A stretch of DNA of 64,000 nt from Tsukamurella ocularis (GTDB lineage: Bacteria > Actinomycetota > Actinomycetes > Mycobacteriales > Mycobacteriaceae): NCBI RefSeq assembly GCF_024807615.1, contig NZ_JANUCJ010000002.1, positions 682,001-746,000 of the forward strand, written 5' to 3'. The notes under the pieces are model-generated. The model saw only the letters and a list, made by a program, of their open reading frames with translations, was not told where the DNA came from and did no database searches. Of the stretch, positions 26,970 to 37,233 are shown piece by piece. Within the stretch, counting starts at the first letter, position 1, and each line of letters opens with the position of its first letter. Position numbers and translations under genes: made by a program.

Positions 26970-28820
26970 TCAGGCGACGCGGGCCAGGTCCTGCGGGCTC
27001 AGGCCGCCCAGCGGGAGCATCGGCGCGCCGAGCGCGGCCGCGACCTTCGCCGCGAGGCCCAGCCGCACCATCGAGGTCTCGCAGTCCACGACGACCGTCG
27101 CGCGACCATCGGCGTGCAGGCCCGCCGCCGCGGCGAGCGCGCGCGGCAGCGGATCCCGGCCGGACGTCGCGCGACCGTCGGTGAGCACCACGACCAGCGG
27201 GCGACGGGCGTCGGGCCGCAGGTCCTCGCGGCGCAGGAGCTTCCGCGCCTCGATCAGCCCCTCGGCCAGCGGCGTTCGGCCGCCGGTGCGGGCCCGTGCC
27301 AGGCGCGCGACGGCCACGTCGACCGACCGCGTCGGCGGCACCAGCAGTGTGGCCTCTGCGCCGCGGAAGCCGATGACCGCCACTTTGTCGCGGCGCTGGT
27401 AGGCGTCGCGCAGCAGGGAGACAGCGGCCTCGCCGACCAGCGCGATCCGCTCCCGCGCGGCCATCGAGCCGGACAGGTCCACGACGAAGACGACGAGGTT
27501 GCCCTCGGTGGCCTCGCGGATCGGGGACCGCAGATCCGAGGGCGCCAGGTGCAGCGGTCCGTCGACGCGGCCGCGCGCGGCCTGCGCGGGGGCGGCGGCG
27601 CGGAGCGTGGCGGCCAGGTGCAGGCCCGCGCCGGTGCCGGCGGGCGCGGCGCGCACGACGCTGCCGCGGTCGGAGCGCGACTTGGAGCGGCGGCCCGTCG
27701 CTACCCCGGTTCCCGTGCCGGGCACGGCGAGCCGTCCGACGGTGCGGTGCCGCGCCGTCGGCAACGGGGCGCCCTGCGGCTCGGGTGCGGAAGCTGCGGA
27801 GTCGTCCCGCGTCGAGGGCGGTTCCGTCGGCTGTCCGCCGTCGGGGCCGCCGTCCGGACCGTCGTCGTCGGGTTCCGGGTCGGGATCGTCGGCCTGACGA
27901 GCGTCGTCGAGGGCGCGGTCGAGCTCGGCGTCGTCGAGGCCGGGCTCGTCGAACGGGTCGCGGCGTTTGCGGTGCGGCAGCGCGAGCGCCGCGGCGATGC
28001 GGACGTCGTCCTCGGTGACCTCGGCGGCGCCGCGCCACGCCGCGTGGGCGCGGGCCGCGCGGGCGATCACCAGGTCGGCGCGCATGCCGTCGACGTCGAA
28101 GGCCGCGCAGACCGCGGCGATGCGGCGCAGCTCGGCGTCGGGCAGTGCGACGGCGGGCAGCCGGTCGCGCGCCTCGGCGATGCGACGGGCCTGGTCGGCG
28201 TCGGCGTCGGCGTACTCGGCGGCGAAGGCGGCGGGGTCGGCCTCGAAAGCGAGGCGGCGACGCATCACCTCGACGCGGGCGTCCACCTCGCGGCTGGCAC
28301 GCACGTCGACCGCCAGGCCGAAGCGATCCAGCAGCTGCGGCCGCAGCTCCCCCTCCTCGGGATTCATGGTGCCCACCAGCACGAATCGCGCCGGATAGGA
28401 GCGCGAGACGGCGTCCCGCTCGACGGTGACCCGCCCCATCGCCGCGGCGTCGAGCAGCACGTCGACGAGGTGGTCGGAGAGCAGGTTGACCTCGTCGACG
28501 TAGAGGATGCCGCCGTCGGCGTCGGCGAGCAGGCCGGGCGTGAAGTCGACGCGCCCCTCGCCGAGAGCGCGGTGCAGGTCGAGCGAGCCGACGACCCGGT
28601 CCTCGGTAGCGCCGATGGGCAGCTCGACGAGGCGCGCGGGCGCACCGTCGGGGCGGGGCGGCAGCAGCGGGGCGAGCGCGCGGGCGGCGGTGGACTTCGC
28701 GGTGCCCTTCTCGCCGCGCACGAGCACGCCGCCGACGGCGGGCGCGATGGCGCACAGGGTGAGGGCGAGCCGCAGCTCGTCGTGGCCGACGACGGCGCTG
28801 AACGGGTAGCGGTCAGACAC
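26970..28820 (-). CDS. Fused ChlI/ChlD magnesium (cobalt) chelatase subunit
   Basis: A 616-residue fusion: an AAA+ ATPase (Walker [10 protein letters not shown], residues 36-44; Walker [13 protein letters not shown]) followed by an acidic proline-rich linker and a C-terminal von Willebrand A domain with [13 protein letters not shown] and a TDGRATSG loop. Such proteins insert Mg or Co into tetrapyrroles together with a large subunit (CobN/ChlH), not found in this window. Position between cobO and mqo mirrors Rv2850c in M. tuberculosis. Its GTG overlaps the GNAT stop by 8 bases. Confidence 0.9.
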   Translation of the reverse strand: MSDRYPFSAVVGHDELRLALTLCAIAPAVGGVLVRGEKGTAKSTAARALAPLLPPRPDGAPARLVELPIGATEDRVVGSLDLHRALGEGRVDFTPGLLADADGGILYVDEVNLLSDHLVDVLLDAAAMGRVTVERDAVSRSYPARFVLVGTMNPEEGELRPQLLDRFGLAVDVRASREVDARVEVMRRRLAFEADPAAFAAEYADADADQARRIAEARDRLPAVALPDAELRRIAAVCAAFDVDGMRADLVIARAARAHAAWRGAAEVTEDDVRIAAALALPHRKRRDPFDEPGLDDAELDRALDDARQADDPDPEPDDDGPDGGPDGGQPTEPPSTRDDSAASAPEPQGAPLPTARHRTVGRLAVPGTGTGVATGRRSKSRSDRGSVVRAAPAGTGAGLHLAATLRAAAPAQAARGRVDGPLHLAPSDLRSPIREATEGNLVVFVVDLSGSMAARERIALVGEAAVSLLRDAYQRRDKVAVIGFRGAEATLLVPPTRSVDVAVARLARARTGGRTPLAEGLIEARKLLRREDLRPDARRPLVVVLTDGRATSGRDPLPRALAAAAGLHADGRATVVVDCETSMVRLGLAAKVAAALGAPMLPLGGLSPQDLARVA

Positions 28821-29262
28821 CGGCGGGCCTCCTCATGGGGACGTGCGGGATGCCGTCCTCGATGAATTCGTCTCCCTCGCGGGCGAATCCGTATTTGGCG
28901 TACATGCTCTCAAGGTGCGACTGAGCCTCAAGCAGGCAGGCTCGGCCGTCGAGCTCGGCGAGCGCCGCGGTCATCAGCTCGCCGATCAGCCCACGCCCGC
29001 GGTGCGACGGTGCCGCGCAGACTCGGCCGATCGCGGCCAGGCCCGGGCCCTCGTCAGTGACGCGCACCGTCGCGATCGCGCTGCCGGAGTCGCCGGGGGC
29101 GACATCGTCGGGCAGCCAGAGGTGGACCGTCGACGGGTCGAGGTCGCGCCCGTCGATGTCGAGCCAGGGGCTCTGCTGCTCCGCGATGAAGACCTCCGCG
29201 CGCAGCTTCAGCAGCGCGTAGAGGGTCCTCGCGTCGAGTTCGTCTCCGGTGGCGCGGCGCAC
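28813..29262 (-). CDS. GNAT acetyltransferase (ElaA-like)
   Basis: A 149-residue GNAT protein. [29 protein letters not shown] is the ElaA-type N-terminus; the acetyl-CoA loop is [18 protein letters not shown], and [21 protein letters not shown] closes the fold. Acceptor unknown. It overlaps the chelatase gene and follows mqo by 4 bases, so it is co-transcribed with them (Rv2851c position). Confidence 0.88.
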   Translation of the reverse strand: MRRATGDELDARTLYALLKLRAEVFIAEQQSPWLDIDGRDLDPSTVHLWLPDDVAPGDSGSAIATVRVTDEGPGLAAIGRVCAAPSHRGRGLIGELMTAALAELDGRACLLEAQSHLESMYAKYGFAREGDEFIEDGIPHVPMRRPAGV

Positions 29263-29266
29263 GGCG

Positions 29267-30763
29267 CTAGCCCTGCGCGTCGGCCTCGACGCCCGGGGAC
29301 AGCTGCAGCGTGCGGTTGGTCCAGTCCCAGACCTGGCCGAAGAGCTGCTTGTTGTCGTTGAGGGTCGTGCCGTAGGACGGGATCATCTCCTGCAGCAGCG
29401 GCTTCCACGCCTGCATGTGCTTCGGGAAGCACTTGCCCAGGACGTCGAGCATGGCGGGCACGGCCGTCGAGGCGCCGGGCGAGGCGCCGAGCAGGCCGGC
29501 GATCGACTCGTCGTTGGCGGCGATGACCGCGGTGCCGAACTCCAGGTTGCCGCCGCCGGGTCCCTTGCGGATCACCTGCACGCGCTGGCCGGCGGTGATG
29601 AGCTCCCAGTCGCCGCCGGTGGCGCGGGGCACGAACTCGGACAGCGTCTTCACGCGGTCGGCGGGCGACTGCATGAGCTCGCCGATGAGGTACTTGGTCA
29701 GGCCCATCTCCTTGAGGCCGACGGCCATCATCGGGAGCAGGTTGTTCGGCTTCACCGACAGCGGCAGGTCGGTGTACTGGCCGGCCTTGAGGAACTTCGG
29801 CGAGAAGCCGGCGTAGGGGCCGAACAGCAGGCCCTTGTTGCCCTCGATCACGCGGGTATCGAGGTGCGGTACCGACATCGGCGGGGCGCCGACGGCGGCC
29901 TTACCGTAGACCTTCGCGGCGTGGTGGTCGATGAGCTCAGGGTTGGTGCAGCGGAAGAACTGGCCCGAGACGGGGAAGCCGCCGAAACCCTTGGCCTCCT
30001 TGATGCCCGACTTCTGCAGCAGCGGCAGGGCTCCGCCGCCGGCACCGACGAAGACGAAGCGCGCGTCCACGTACGAGACCTCGTGGGTGCGCAGGTTGCG
30101 CACGGTCAGGCGCCAGCCGTCCTTGGTGCGCTTGAGGTTCGTGACCTTGGTGCCGAAGTGGACTGCGCCGCCCTTGCCGACGAAGTTGATGAGCTTCTTG
30201 GTCAGCGAGCCGAAGTCGACGTCGGTGCCGCCCTCGTACCAGTTGACGGCGACCGGATCGCCGAAATTGCGGCCCGCGGCCATGACCGGCAGGCGCTCGG
30301 AGAACGTAGCCGGATCGGTGAAGAACTCCATCCCCTCGAACAGCGTCTGACCGGACAGCGCGTCATAGCGCTTGCGCAGGTAGTCGACGTTGTCGGCGCC
30401 GTGCACGAAGCTTGCGTGCGGGATGGGGTTGATGAAATCCGACGGCTCGTCGAGCACGCCCGCGTCCACGGCGTACGCCCAGAACTGGCGCGAAACCTGG
30501 AACTGCTCGTTGATCGTGATGGCCTTGGCGATGTCCACGGAGCCGTCGGCGGCCTGTGGGGTGTAGTTCAGCTCGCACAGCGCCGAGTGGCCGGTGCCCG
30601 CGTTGTTCCACGGGTCGGAGGACTCGGCGGCCGCGGCGTCGAGGGACTCGAAGACGTTGATCGACCAGCTGGGCTCCAGCTTGCGGAGCAGGGTGCCGAG
30701 CGTGGCGCTCATGATTCCCGCGCCGACGAGCGCGACGTCCGTGCTGATCACGTTACGGGCCAT
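29267..30763 (-). CDS. mqo: Malate:quinone oxidoreductase
   Basis: A 498-residue FAD enzyme that oxidises malate to oxaloacetate and reduces the menaquinone pool at the membrane. The N-terminus [24 protein letters not shown] is the dinucleotide-binding fingerprint; [29 protein letters not shown] and [15 protein letters not shown] are typical Mqo blocks. ATG 30763 ([10 protein letters not shown]) is chosen, with GAGGAG about 11 bases upstream; an in-frame GTG lies 4 codons earlier. First gene of the mqo-GNAT-chelatase run. Confidence 0.96.
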   Translation of the reverse strand: MARNVISTDVALVGAGIMSATLGTLLRKLEPSWSINVFESLDAAAAESSDPWNNAGTGHSALCELNYTPQAADGSVDIAKAITINEQFQVSRQFWAYAVDAGVLDEPSDFINPIPHASFVHGADNVDYLRKRYDALSGQTLFEGMEFFTDPATFSERLPVMAAGRNFGDPVAVNWYEGGTDVDFGSLTKKLINFVGKGGAVHFGTKVTNLKRTKDGWRLTVRNLRTHEVSYVDARFVFVGAGGGALPLLQKSGIKEAKGFGGFPVSGQFFRCTNPELIDHHAAKVYGKAAVGAPPMSVPHLDTRVIEGNKGLLFGPYAGFSPKFLKAGQYTDLPLSVKPNNLLPMMAVGLKEMGLTKYLIGELMQSPADRVKTLSEFVPRATGGDWELITAGQRVQVIRKGPGGGNLEFGTAVIAANDESIAGLLGASPGASTAVPAMLDVLGKCFPKHMQAWKPLLQEMIPSYGTTLNDNKQLFGQVWDWTNRTLQLSPGVEADAQG

Positions 30764-30912
30764 CTGGTAGTTCACTCCTCGACGTGGGGCGGGGCCACAC
30801 AGCGGCCCCCTTCTGCGCGAGAACCTTACTCCGGGGCCCTCCGGTGGCGCGCGGCACACCGTGCAGTACCACCGGACCGTCCGCGCGGTGCCACGAGCCG
30901 CCGCGCCGTCAT

Positions 30913-30918
30913 TACAGT
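30913..30918 (+). promoter_or_regulatory. -10-like hexamer of the hydrolase-mtr unit
   Basis: TACAGT, 6 bases before GTG 30925. Confidence 0.5.
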
Positions 30919-30924
30919 GAAGCC

Positions 30925-31917
30925 GTGGCGACCACTGAGCTGACCTACTCCCCCGACATCCTCGGCGACGACTTCGTCGCCCACACCTTCGAGCTGGGCC
31001 CCGACCCGGACGGCGAGCCGGGCGGCGACGTCGTCGCCACGCTGGTCAAGCACGTCGCCGGTCCCGTGGATCCTCAGCGCGCGGTGCTGTGGGTGCACGG
31101 CTTCTCGGATTACTTCTTCCAGACCGCGATCGCCGAGTTCTTCGCTGACCGCGGCTACGCCTTCTACGCGCTGGACCTGCGCAAGTGCGGACGGTCGCTG
31201 CGGGAGGGCCAGTCGGCGCACTACGCGACCGATTTCGCCGTCTACGACGCCGAACTGGACCTCGCGGTCGCGGCGATCGAGGAGGAGCACCCCGGCCTCG
31301 GCGTCGTCGTCGCGGCGCACTCCACCGGCGGACTGATCACCCCGCTGTGGCTCGACCGTCGCCGCCGGGCGGGCCGCACCGCTCCGATCGTCGGTCTGGT
31401 GCTCGACAGCCCGTGGTTCGACCTGCAGGGCTCCGCGGTGCTGCGTGAGGTCGCGACGCCCGTGGTCAAGCTCGTCGGCAAGGCCGTGGGCACCCGCACC
31501 GTCCCGGTCGAGGCGGTCGGCGTCTACGGCCAGACCATCCACGCCGACGAGCACGGCGAGTTCGACTTCGACATCCGGATCAAGCCGATCGAGGGCTTCC
31601 CCGTGCGCTTCGGCTGGCTGCGCGCCGTCCGCGTCGCGCACAGCCTGCTGCACCGCGGCCTGGACGTCGGCGTCCCGTCGCTCGTCCTGCGCTCGACGAA
31701 GAGCTTCGCGCCCAAGGAGTGGAGCGAGGAGGCGGGCCGCGCCGACATCGTCCTCGACACCCGGCAGATCGCGAAGTGGTCGGGCGCGCTCGGCGGCCGC
31801 CTCACGGTGATCCCCGTCCAGAACGCCAAGCACGACGTCTTCCTGTCCGAGAAGGGCGCCCGAGACACCGCGTACGCCGAGTTGGGCGCGTGGCTGGCCC
31901 GCGAGATCGAGGCCTGA
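30925..31917 (+). CDS. Alpha/beta hydrolase (Rv2854-like)
   Basis: A 330-residue cytoplasmic α/β-hydrolase: [33 protein letters not shown] and the nucleophile elbow AHSTGGLI (Ser within HST), with a late [12 protein letters not shown] carrying the histidine. The motif resembles serine lysophospholipase-like proteins. It is followed at one base by mtr, forming a two-gene unit. Substrate unknown. Confidence 0.85.
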   Translation: MATTELTYSPDILGDDFVAHTFELGPDPDGEPGGDVVATLVKHVAGPVDPQRAVLWVHGFSDYFFQTAIAEFFADRGYAFYALDLRKCGRSLREGQSAHYATDFAVYDAELDLAVAAIEEEHPGLGVVVAAHSTGGLITPLWLDRRRRAGRTAPIVGLVLDSPWFDLQGSAVLREVATPVVKLVGKAVGTRTVPVEAVGVYGQTIHADEHGEFDFDIRIKPIEGFPVRFGWLRAVRVAHSLLHRGLDVGVPSLVLRSTKSFAPKEWSEEAGRADIVLDTRQIAKWSGALGGRLTVIPVQNAKHDVFLSEKGARDTAYAELGAWLAREIEA

Positions 31918-31918
31918 C

Positions 31919-33328
31919 ATGGCCGAGCACGTCTTCGATCTCGTCATCATCGGGTCCGGGGCCGGCAACACTATCCCCGACGACCGCTTCGACGACCGCT
32001 CGATCGCGATCGTCGACAAGGGGCAGTTCAACGGCGCCTTCGGCGGCACTTGCCTGAACGTCGGCTGCATCCCGACCAAGATGTTCGTCTACCCCGCCGA
32101 CGTCGCCGACGAGGCCCGGGACGGCGGCGTGGTCGGCGTGGACGCCGAGATCACCGGCACTCGGTGGGCCGACATCCGCGACCGGGTCTTCGGGCGGATC
32201 GACCGGTACGCCGCCGGCGGGCTGCGCTACCGCGAGGACAAGTGCCCCAACATCACCGTCTTCCAGCAGGAGGCGTGGTTCCTTCCGGGCTCCGGCGACG
32301 GGCTGCACCGCCTCGAGCTGGCCGACGGCACCGTCGTCACCGGGCGCGATGTGGTGATCTCGGCCGGCTCGCGGCCCGTGATCCCGCCCGTCTTCACCGC
32401 CGACGGCGCGGCCCCCTTCCACACCAACGACACGATCATGCGGCTCGACGCGCTGCCCGGGCGCGTGATCATCGTCGGCAGCGGCTACATCGCGGCCGAG
32501 TTCGCGCACGTCTTCGCCGGTCTGGGCGCCGAGGTGACCGTCGTGGCGCGGGGCGAGCGGCTGCTGCGCTCGCAGGATCAGACCATCTCCGAGGCCTTCA
32601 CCGAGGCCGCCTCGTCGCGGTGGGACGTGCGCCTGAGCACCGAGGTCACCGCGACCCGGCCGGTGGGCGACGGCGTCGAGGTGGACCTCACCGACGGCTC
32701 GACGGTGGCGGGCGACGTCCTACTCGTCGCGACGGGGCGCACGCCCAACGGCGACTCGCTCGCGCTTCCGGCCATCGGCATCGAGCTCGACGGTGCCGGG
32801 CGCGTCCCGGTGGACGAGCACCAGCGCACTCCGGTCCGCGGCGTGTGGGCTCTGGGCGATGTGAGCACGCGGTTCCCGCTGCGGCACGTGGCGAACCACG
32901 AGGCGCGGGTGGTTGCGGAGAACCTCCTCTCGGGGTGGGACTCCCCCGGCGCGACGTCCGATCACCGGTTCGTGCCCGGCGCAGTCTTCTCCCGCCCGCA
33001 GGTGGCGTCGGTCGGGCTGACCGAGGCCGAGGCCCGCTCGCGCGGCATCGACGTGGCCGTCGCCGAGCAGCGGTACGCCGACATCGCCTACGGCTGGGCC
33101 ATGGCCGATGCCGAGGGCGTGTGCAAGCTCATCGCGGACAGGTCGACGGGGCTGCTGGTCGGCGCGCACATCGTGGGGCACCAGGCGTCGGCGCTGATCC
33201 AGTCGGCGATCACGGCGATGTCCTTCTCGATCCCGGCGCAGGAGTTCGCGCGCGGGCAGTACTGGATCCACCCGGCGCTGCCGGAGCTGGTGGAGAACGC
33301 ACTGCTGGGGCTTGCGAAGGACGCGTGA
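31919..33328 (+). CDS. mtr: Mycothione reductase
   Basis: A 469-residue FAD/NAD(P)H disulfide reductase. [12 protein letters not shown] is the FAD fingerprint, [14 protein letters not shown] the redox-active disulfide, [21 protein letters not shown] the NADPH site, and [12 protein letters not shown] the C-terminal dimer-interface histidine. The N-terminal loop [19 protein letters not shown] is characteristic of mycothione rather than glutathione or lipoamide reductase. It keeps mycothiol reduced, so the organism makes mycothiol. Confidence 0.94.
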   Translation: MAEHVFDLVIIGSGAGNTIPDDRFDDRSIAIVDKGQFNGAFGGTCLNVGCIPTKMFVYPADVADEARDGGVVGVDAEITGTRWADIRDRVFGRIDRYAAGGLRYREDKCPNITVFQQEAWFLPGSGDGLHRLELADGTVVTGRDVVISAGSRPVIPPVFTADGAAPFHTNDTIMRLDALPGRVIIVGSGYIAAEFAHVFAGLGAEVTVVARGERLLRSQDQTISEAFTEAASSRWDVRLSTEVTATRPVGDGVEVDLTDGSTVAGDVLLVATGRTPNGDSLALPAIGIELDGAGRVPVDEHQRTPVRGVWALGDVSTRFPLRHVANHEARVVAENLLSGWDSPGATSDHRFVPGAVFSRPQVASVGLTEAEARSRGIDVAVAEQRYADIAYGWAMADAEGVCKLIADRSTGLLVGAHIVGHQASALIQSAITAMSFSIPAQEFARGQYWIHPALPELVENALLGLAKDA

Positions 33329-33347
33329 TCGCCGGGGCGCCGCGGGG

Positions 33348-33353
33348 TACAGT
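33348..33353 (+). promoter_or_regulatory. -10-like hexamer of the Cys-rich peptide gene
   Basis: TACAGT, 7 bases before ATG 33361 and 19 bases after the mtr stop, so the peptide can be expressed separately from mtr. Confidence 0.5.
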
Positions 33354-33360
33354 CACATGC

Positions 33361-33462
33361 ATGAATCAGCATGATTTGAAGGTCCCCGGTTGCTCCAACC
33401 CGAACTGCACGTGCGAGAACTGCTCGTGCGGCGACAGCTGCACCTGCGGCAGCGACAAGTAG
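33361..33462 (+). CDS. 33-residue metallothionein-like Cys-rich peptide
   Basis: A 33-codon gene with seven cysteines at residues 11, 16, 18, 21, 23, 27 and 29, four of them in CxC pairs (CTC, CSC, CTC), plus His4. No hydrophobic segment or signal. The CxC/CxxC spacing is that of small bacterial metallothioneins that bind Zn, Cd or Cu(I) thiolates. It has its own -10-like hexamer and sits directly after mycothione reductase. It is hidden within a longer out-of-frame open stretch of mtr and is easily missed. A short GC hairpin (33483-33498) follows. Confidence 0.75.
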   Translation: MNQHDLKVPGCSNPNCTCENCSCGDSCTCGSDK

Positions 33463-33482
33463 CCCACGCCGCTCCGGGACGG

Positions 33483-33498
33483 CCGCGCGAGCGCGCGG
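33483..33498. terminator. Short GC hairpin between convergent genes
   Basis: CCGCGC-GAGC-GCGCGG, adjoining the stop of the downstream minus-strand hydrolase. Confidence 0.4.
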
Positions 33499-34332
33499 TC
33501 AGTTCCGGAGCGTCCGCAGCGCGATCTCCGAGGCCAGCGCCGCGGGAGCGCGCAACGGGAGCCAGTGGTCACCGTCGGGCACCTCGCTGAGCCGGTAGTC
33601 GGCCCGGAGGTAGTGGGCGGTGCCCTTAGCCTGCGCAGCCCCAGCGATGGCGTCGCGGGTGCCCCAGACCAGCGTGGTGGGCACCTCGATCACGGGGCAA
33701 TCCAGCCCCTCGCCGCCGGGCGCCAGGTTCGCCCGATACCAGCTCAGGGCGGCCGTGAGCGTCGGCTCGTCCGCCAGGGAGTCGATCCCGCCGCCCGGTG
33801 CCGTGGCGAGTAACGTGCGCGCGTCGTTCGCGAGCAGCGCCTTCTCCGCTTCGCCGGACCGCAGGAACAGCTCCAGGTAGCGCGAACGCTGCCGCTGGTC
33901 CTGATCGTTCGCCATCGCGTCGCCGAACGCCGACGGGTGGCCGAACGAGACCGCCGTCAGGCTCATGGCGCGCAGTGGATAGGCGGCGGCGAAGTGCCAT
34001 GCCACCGTCGCGCCGAGGCCGTGGCCGACGACGTGCGCGTAGGACACCTCGAGCGCGTCGAGGATGCGTGCGGCGTCCTCGGCGAGGTGCTTCATCGTGT
34101 ACTGATCGACGCCCACCGGGCGGGCGCCGGGGCTGTAACCACGCTGGCGGGGCGCGATGGTGCGCAGTCCCGCCTCGTGGAGGCGCTCCCGAACCTGGTC
34201 GAAGCACTCCTCTGTCTGCGGGAATCCGTGCAGCAGCAGTACGGGTACGCCGTGCTCAGCCCCCCCGACCGAGACGTCGAAGGTCCACGAGCCCGCAGGC
34301 ACCTGCACCGTCTGCGCTGAATCGATCCCCAT
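33499..34332 (-). CDS. Alpha/beta-hydrolase fold protein lacking the usual nucleophile
   Basis: A 277-residue protein resembling epoxide hydrolase/haloalkane dehalogenase-type hydrolases: LLLHGFPQT oxyanion region, RGYSPGARP, the acid in VWGTRDA, and DGDHWLPL with the base histidine. The nucleophile elbow, usually GHDxG or GxSxG, reads GHGLG (residues 103-107), so residue 105 is Gly (GGC) where Asp (GAC) or Ser is expected. ATG 34332 has TAGCGT 8 bases upstream. Either an inactive paralogue, an unusual chemistry, or a single-base error. Confidence 0.8.
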   Translation of the reverse strand: MGIDSAQTVQVPAGSWTFDVSVGGAEHGVPVLLLHGFPQTEECFDQVRERLHEAGLRTIAPRQRGYSPGARPVGVDQYTMKHLAEDAARILDALEVSYAHVVGHGLGATVAWHFAAAYPLRAMSLTAVSFGHPSAFGDAMANDQDQRQRSRYLELFLRSGEAEKALLANDARTLLATAPGGGIDSLADEPTLTAALSWYRANLAPGGEGLDCPVIEVPTTLVWGTRDAIAGAAQAKGTAHYLRADYRLSEVPDGDHWLPLRAPAALASEIALRTLRN

Positions 34333-34343
34333 GACCGGTAACG

Positions 34344-35867
34344 CTAGTCACTCGTGATCCGGATGGTCGGCAGGATCGCCGAATTTTGATGCAACGATTG
34401 CAGGGGCGCCACGATCGCTTCCATATCGCAGTGCTCCTCGATCGCGTCGGCGATCGCGTCGAGCTGGGCCAGCCGCGCACCGTCGTAACTCGTACCGGGC
34501 CCGAGATCCCGGCCGGGGAAGGTGCGCTCGAGATAGGCGCGGCGGAGCGCGTCGGACCCGAACAGGCCGTGCCAGTGGGTGCCGAGGACCCCGTCACGCA
34601 GGGCTCCCTCCGGCCCGTCCGGCCCCTGCAGCGCAGGGACTTCCGCGGTCCGGACAACGGTGCCGTGGTGAATCTCGTAGCCGGTCGCGGCGGCGCCGAG
34701 CCCGGTCCCGGCCACGTTCCGGACGCATTTGGTGCGCGCGAACTCGACGTCGAGGTCGAGGATCCCGAGGCCGTCGACGCGGGTGCCGGCGGCAGCCTCG
34801 ACACCGTTCGGATCGGCAATGCTGCGACCGAGCATCTGATAGCCGCCGCAGATCCCGACGATCGGGCCGCCTGCCCCCGCGCGGCGGGCGAGGGCGTCGG
34901 CAAGGCCGCGCTCGCGGAGCCAGGCCAGGTCGCCGACGGTGCTCTTGCTGCCGGGGACCACCACCAGATCAGCGTCGGCGACGTCGGCGGGCCTCGTGGT
35001 CCAGCGGACGGTCAGACCGGGCTCGCACGCGAGGGCCTCGACGTCGGTGGTGTTGGAGACGCGCGGCAGCGCGATCGCGGCCACGCGGATCGGATCCGGG
35101 TACGCCGATCCCCGGCCGACGAGATCCGCGCCGAGCGCGGCGAGCGAGTCCTCGGCGTCGAGCCACAGGTCGGTGAGGTACGGGAGCACGCCGAGGGTGG
35201 GACGCTGGGTGATCTCCTCGAGCTGCTCGAGACCTGGCTGGAGGAGCGAGACGTCGCCGCGGAAGCGATTGATGAGGAAGCCGTACACGAGGCGCTGGTC
35301 GTCCGGCGGCATCACGGCGACGGTGCCCGCGAGGTGCGCGAGCACTCCCCCGCGGTCGATGTCGCCGACGATCAGCGTCGGCAGGTTCGCGGCCCTCGCG
35401 AGCCCCATGTTGGCGATGTCGGTGGCGCGCAGGTTGATCTCGGCGGGACTGCCGGCGCCCTCGCAGAGCACCACGTCGAACTCGTCGCGCAGGGCCTGCA
35501 GCGTGGTGGTCACCTCGTCGAGCAGCCACTGCCGCCGGGTGACGTAGTCGCGGGCGCCCACGTCGCCGACCGGCCGGCCATGCAGGACGAGCTGGCTGCG
35601 GCGGTCGCTGCCGGGCTTGAGGAGGACCGGGTTGAACCGAGTCGACGGTGCCAGTCCGCACGCGAGCGCCTGCGTCGCCTGGGCGCGCCCGATCTCGCCG
35701 CTGGTTCCGTCGGCCTCCACGGTCGCGACGGAGTTGTTGGACATGTTCTGCGCCTTGAACGGCGCGACGCGCACGCCCCGTCGGGCCAGGAGGCGGCAGA
35801 GCCCGGCCGTGACGGTGGACTTGCCGGCGTCGGAGGTGGCGCCGGCGAGGAGGAGTGCGCCGCGCAC
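34344..35867 (-). CDS. cobQ: Adenosylcobyric acid synthase
   Basis: A 507-residue amidotransferase that amidates four side chains of adenosylcobyrinic diamide. N-terminal ATPase domain begins [15 protein letters not shown] with [23 protein letters not shown] and [10 protein letters not shown] follow; the glutaminase nucleophile is in [13 protein letters not shown] 35867 sits two bases after the map stop, implying coupling. It belongs to the same pathway as cobB/cobO 8-10 kb away but is in a separate transcription unit. Confidence 0.95.
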   Translation of the reverse strand: MRGALLLAGATSDAGKSTVTAGLCRLLARRGVRVAPFKAQNMSNNSVATVEADGTSGEIGRAQATQALACGLAPSTRFNPVLLKPGSDRRSQLVLHGRPVGDVGARDYVTRRQWLLDEVTTTLQALRDEFDVVLCEGAGSPAEINLRATDIANMGLARAANLPTLIVGDIDRGGVLAHLAGTVAVMPPDDQRLVYGFLINRFRGDVSLLQPGLEQLEEITQRPTLGVLPYLTDLWLDAEDSLAALGADLVGRGSAYPDPIRVAAIALPRVSNTTDVEALACEPGLTVRWTTRPADVADADLVVVPGSKSTVGDLAWLRERGLADALARRAGAGGPIVGICGGYQMLGRSIADPNGVEAAAGTRVDGLGILDLDVEFARTKCVRNVAGTGLGAAATGYEIHHGTVVRTAEVPALQGPDGPEGALRDGVLGTHWHGLFGSDALRRAYLERTFPGRDLGPGTSYDGARLAQLDAIADAIEEHCDMEAIVAPLQSLHQNSAILPTIRITSD

Positions 35868-35869
35868 GG

Positions 35870-36739
35870 CTACGCGGTGGGGGCGCTCGGCAGGGTGAGG
35901 ATCTCGGCACCGTCGTCCGTGACGACGAGCGTGTGCTCGAACTGCGCGGTCCACTTCTTGTCGGTGGTGGCGACGGTCCAGCCGTCGGACCAGATCTCGT
36001 AATCGAGTCCGCCGAGGTTGATCATCGGCTCGATGGTGAACACCATGCCGGGCTCCAGCACCGTCTCGACGTTGGGCTCGTCGTAGTGCAGCACGACGAG
36101 GCCGTTGTGGAAGGTCTCGCCGATGCCGTGGCCGGTGAAGTCGCGGACCACGGTGTAGCCGAAGCGATTCGCGTAGGACTCGATGACGCGGCCGACCACG
36201 TTGAGCTCACGCCCGGGCTTGACGGCCTTGATGGCGCGCTCGGTGGCAATGCGCGTGCGCTCGACCAACAGGCGGTGCTCCTCGGAGGCGTCGCCGGCCA
36301 GGAAGGTGGCGTTGGTATCGCCGTGCACCCCGTCGATGTAGGCGGTCACGTCGATGTTGACGATGTCGCCGTCCTCGATCACCGTCGAGTCCGGGATACC
36401 GTGGCAGATCACCTCGTTGAGACTCGTGCAGCAGCTCTTGGGGAAGCCGCGATAGCCCAGCGTCGACGGGTAGGCGCCGTGGTCGAGCATGTACTCGTGC
36501 GCCACCCGATCGAGGTGGTCGGTGGTGACACCGGGTACCACTGCGGCACCCGCGGCCTGCAGGGCATCGGCGGCGATCCGCGAGGCCACCCGCATCTTCT
36601 CGATCGTCTCCGGGGTCTGCACCCACGGCTCGTTGCCCTCGTTCGCCGACGGCTTGTCGACGTACTCGGGTCGCACGATCTTCGCCGGGACGGCCAGACG
36701 GGGTGAGACGGTGCCGGGAACGAGTGCAGCGCGGGTCAT
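35870..36739 (-). CDS. map: Type I methionine aminopeptidase
   Basis: A 289-residue MetAP removing N-terminal Met. The dinuclear metal ligands lie in [19 protein letters not shown] (two Asp), [10 protein letters not shown] (His), FTIEPM (Glu) and FEHTLVV (Glu). The N-terminal ~40-residue extension with an SH3-binding-like proline segment matches mycobacterial MapB (Rv2861c). ATG 36739 overlaps the stop of an upstream GNAT remnant. Confidence 0.95.
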   Translation of the reverse strand: MTRAALVPGTVSPRLAVPAKIVRPEYVDKPSANEGNEPWVQTPETIEKMRVASRIAADALQAAGAAVVPGVTTDHLDRVAHEYMLDHGAYPSTLGYRGFPKSCCTSLNEVICHGIPDSTVIEDGDIVNIDVTAYIDGVHGDTNATFLAGDASEEHRLLVERTRIATERAIKAVKPGRELNVVGRVIESYANRFGYTVVRDFTGHGIGETFHNGLVVLHYDEPNVETVLEPGMVFTIEPMINLGGLDYEIWSDGWTVATTDKKWTAQFEHTLVVTDDGAEILTLPSAPTA

Positions 36740-37031
36740 CCGTTCAGCGTAATCGGCACCGCTCGCACGCCGTCGGGCCCGGTGGGGATCCAATAGTGAT
36801 AGGTGGGTTCGAGGAAGCCGTTGCCTATGCCGTAGTCGTCGACGGGGCAGATCCGGGTAAGCACACCGCCCGCCGATTCCGCGGTGCGGCACGAGGCCCC
36901 GGTTGCTCTCGTCGCAGGTCACGAGGACCCCCCGCCAGCCCGAATCCCGCGGCGCACCGGACCACCTCGCGCAGCGCCGCCGAGGCGGCGCCCTGCCGGC
37001 GCGACGACGGCCGCACCCTCGCCGACTCCAT
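36736..37031 (-). pseudogene. Frameshifted GNAT acetyltransferase remnant
   Basis: Three reading frames each carry a piece of one GNAT C-terminus. From 37031: [20 protein letters not shown] and [16 protein letters not shown]; then in a second frame [12 protein letters not shown] (~36930-36895); then in a third frame [36 protein letters not shown] and [17 protein letters not shown], stopping at 36736-36738. One extra G in a G6 run near 36930 and one extra base near 36895 explain both shifts. The N-terminal half of the domain is not visible upstream. Its stop overlaps the map start (ATGA), so it once formed an operon with map. Confidence 0.8.
36746..36751 (-). promoter_or_regulatory. -10-like hexamer of map
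   Basis: TACGCT, 6 bases before ATG 36739. It lies in the last codons of the GNAT remnant, so map can be transcribed independently of it. Confidence 0.5.
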
Positions 37032-37233
37032 CGCGACAGCAATCGGATATCTCCGTCGGACCGGACCCGGGCGCCGCACGACGACCCGAAAAACGCAACT
37101 CGAGTCGCTGTAATCCTCGTCTCTTGAAGCTCGTCGCAACGCTCGGTAGCTTCCTACGATGCCGCAGCCTTGCACTCGCCTCACCGCCGATTGCACGGTC
37201 GCGAATCCGACCGATCCAGCCCTGGGAGAGACT

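Noticed and set aside
26836-28755. A 639-codon minus-strand frame overlapping the chelatase gene
   Set aside because: Same-strand wrong-frame reading; Arg/Pro-rich without motifs, while the chelatase frame has full Walker and MIDAS motifs.
22663-36000. A cobalamin riboswitch near the cob genes
   Set aside because: No B12-box-like element with flanking structure was seen upstream of cysG, cobB, cobO or cobQ; GCCACTG-like text occurs only inside cobQ coding sequence.
37159-37233. Extended N-terminus for the lipoprotein from ATG 37159
   Set aside because: TAGCTT is correctly spaced, but ATG 37234 has a Shine-Dalgarno and yields a normal signal peptide.
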